Assembly: GCF_003345295.1 (NCBI RefSeq)
Contig: NZ_CP031056.1
Span: 124,001-188,000 of the forward strand
Length of the DNA: 64,000 nt
Source of the DNA: Vibrio splendidus
Lineage (GTDB): Bacteria > Pseudomonadota > Gammaproteobacteria > Enterobacterales > Vibrionaceae
Reading direction: 5' to 3'
Under the pieces are notes generated by a model. It was given only the letters and a program-made list of their open reading frames with translations. It did no database searches and was not told where the DNA came from. The stretch's first letter is position 1, and every line of letters begins with the position of its first letter. Made by a program: the position numbers and the translations under genes. This document shows positions 63,837 to 64,000 of the stretch, in pieces.

Positions 63837-64000
63837 TTTTGATCCGTATCACACTAACCGTAATTTCACTATAGTTCCTGAATGATAAAGAAAGAATGAT
63901 CATAAATAAAGAGAATTTATTGGCTTTTAAATAACTGATCTTTTTGATTAATATGATCTTAAATGATTAAGTGATCTAATGATCTGGCTCTGAATTTGAT
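63837..64000. promoter_or_regulatory. rctB promoter and edge of oriCII (partial)
   Basis: 164 bp at the window edge, strongly A+T-rich, with six GATC sites at 63841, 63898, 63937, 63955, 63973 and 63981. Three carry a TGATC or ATGATC context, as in RctB 12-mer sites. The spacing narrows towards the edge (57, 39, 18, 18 and 8 bp). The rest of the origin and the partition genes are expected outside. Confidence 0.6.

Overview
The window reads as a piece of the second chromosome of a Vibrio (gene content and sequence style suggest a marine species near the Splendidus clade; that species-level guess is inference). The anchor is the rightmost gene, a 659-residue RctB, the initiator that Vibrionaceae use for the secondary chromosome. 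It is followed by GATC-rich DNA that should be the edge of oriCII, so the window ends at the replication origin of chromosome II. No rRNA, tRNA, CRISPR, transposase, integrase or prophage genes were seen.

Layout. 1-1032: the N-terminal part of an M16 zinc-protease lipoprotein. 1273-8074: a seven-gene envelope operon (periplasmic protein, MacB/LolD-type ATPase, FtsX-type permease, LolA-like carrier, predicted outer-membrane barrel, LytS-type kinase, LytTR regulator). 8536-26454: an accessory stretch of small modules, several of them a LysR regulator divergent from its neighbour, plus secreted hydrolases and a periplasmic antioxidant set (catalase, ankyrin protein, Cu-Zn SOD). Three decayed copies of the 3' end of a GarR-type reductase gene punctuate 15.9-21.8 kb and separate the modules. 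26731-29670: YeeN, small proteins and a Fic AMPylase-like protein with iterated upstream repeats.

29778-38900 holds phenylalanine and tyrosine breakdown: PhhA and PhhB make tyrosine; Hpd, HmgA, the FAH-family hydrolase and MaiA carry it to fumarate and acetoacetate; AacS activates the acetoacetate. The only missing step is an aromatic aminotransferase. TyrR-like boxes lie before phhA and hpd. A carbamate kinase with an FNR-like site is embedded here. 39303-45668 is a PhnSTUV-like importer with two cytoplasmic phosphoester hydrolases and a divergent PhnR-type GntR regulator; the same 12-bp palindrome precedes both transcription units. 45792-54245 is a probable amino-sulfonate or omega-amino-acid module: polar amino-acid ABC importer, MocR regulator, class III aminotransferase, TSUP exporter and a YdfG/IsfD-like reductase. 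This fits taurine used as nitrogen source with isethionate excreted. 54336-57612 is a hybrid histidine kinase divergent from a solute-binding protein. 57795-61411 has a NADAR protein, a small protein and a Fur-box-preceded pair of Dpp-type ATPases with no permease beside them. 61857-64000 is rctB and its upstream region.

The most unusual signal is the run of garR 3'-end fragments at cassette borders. The best candidates for little-described systems are the 1.3-8.1 kb envelope operon, the PhnR cluster without carbon-phosphorus cleavage genes, and the Fur-controlled orphan ATPases.
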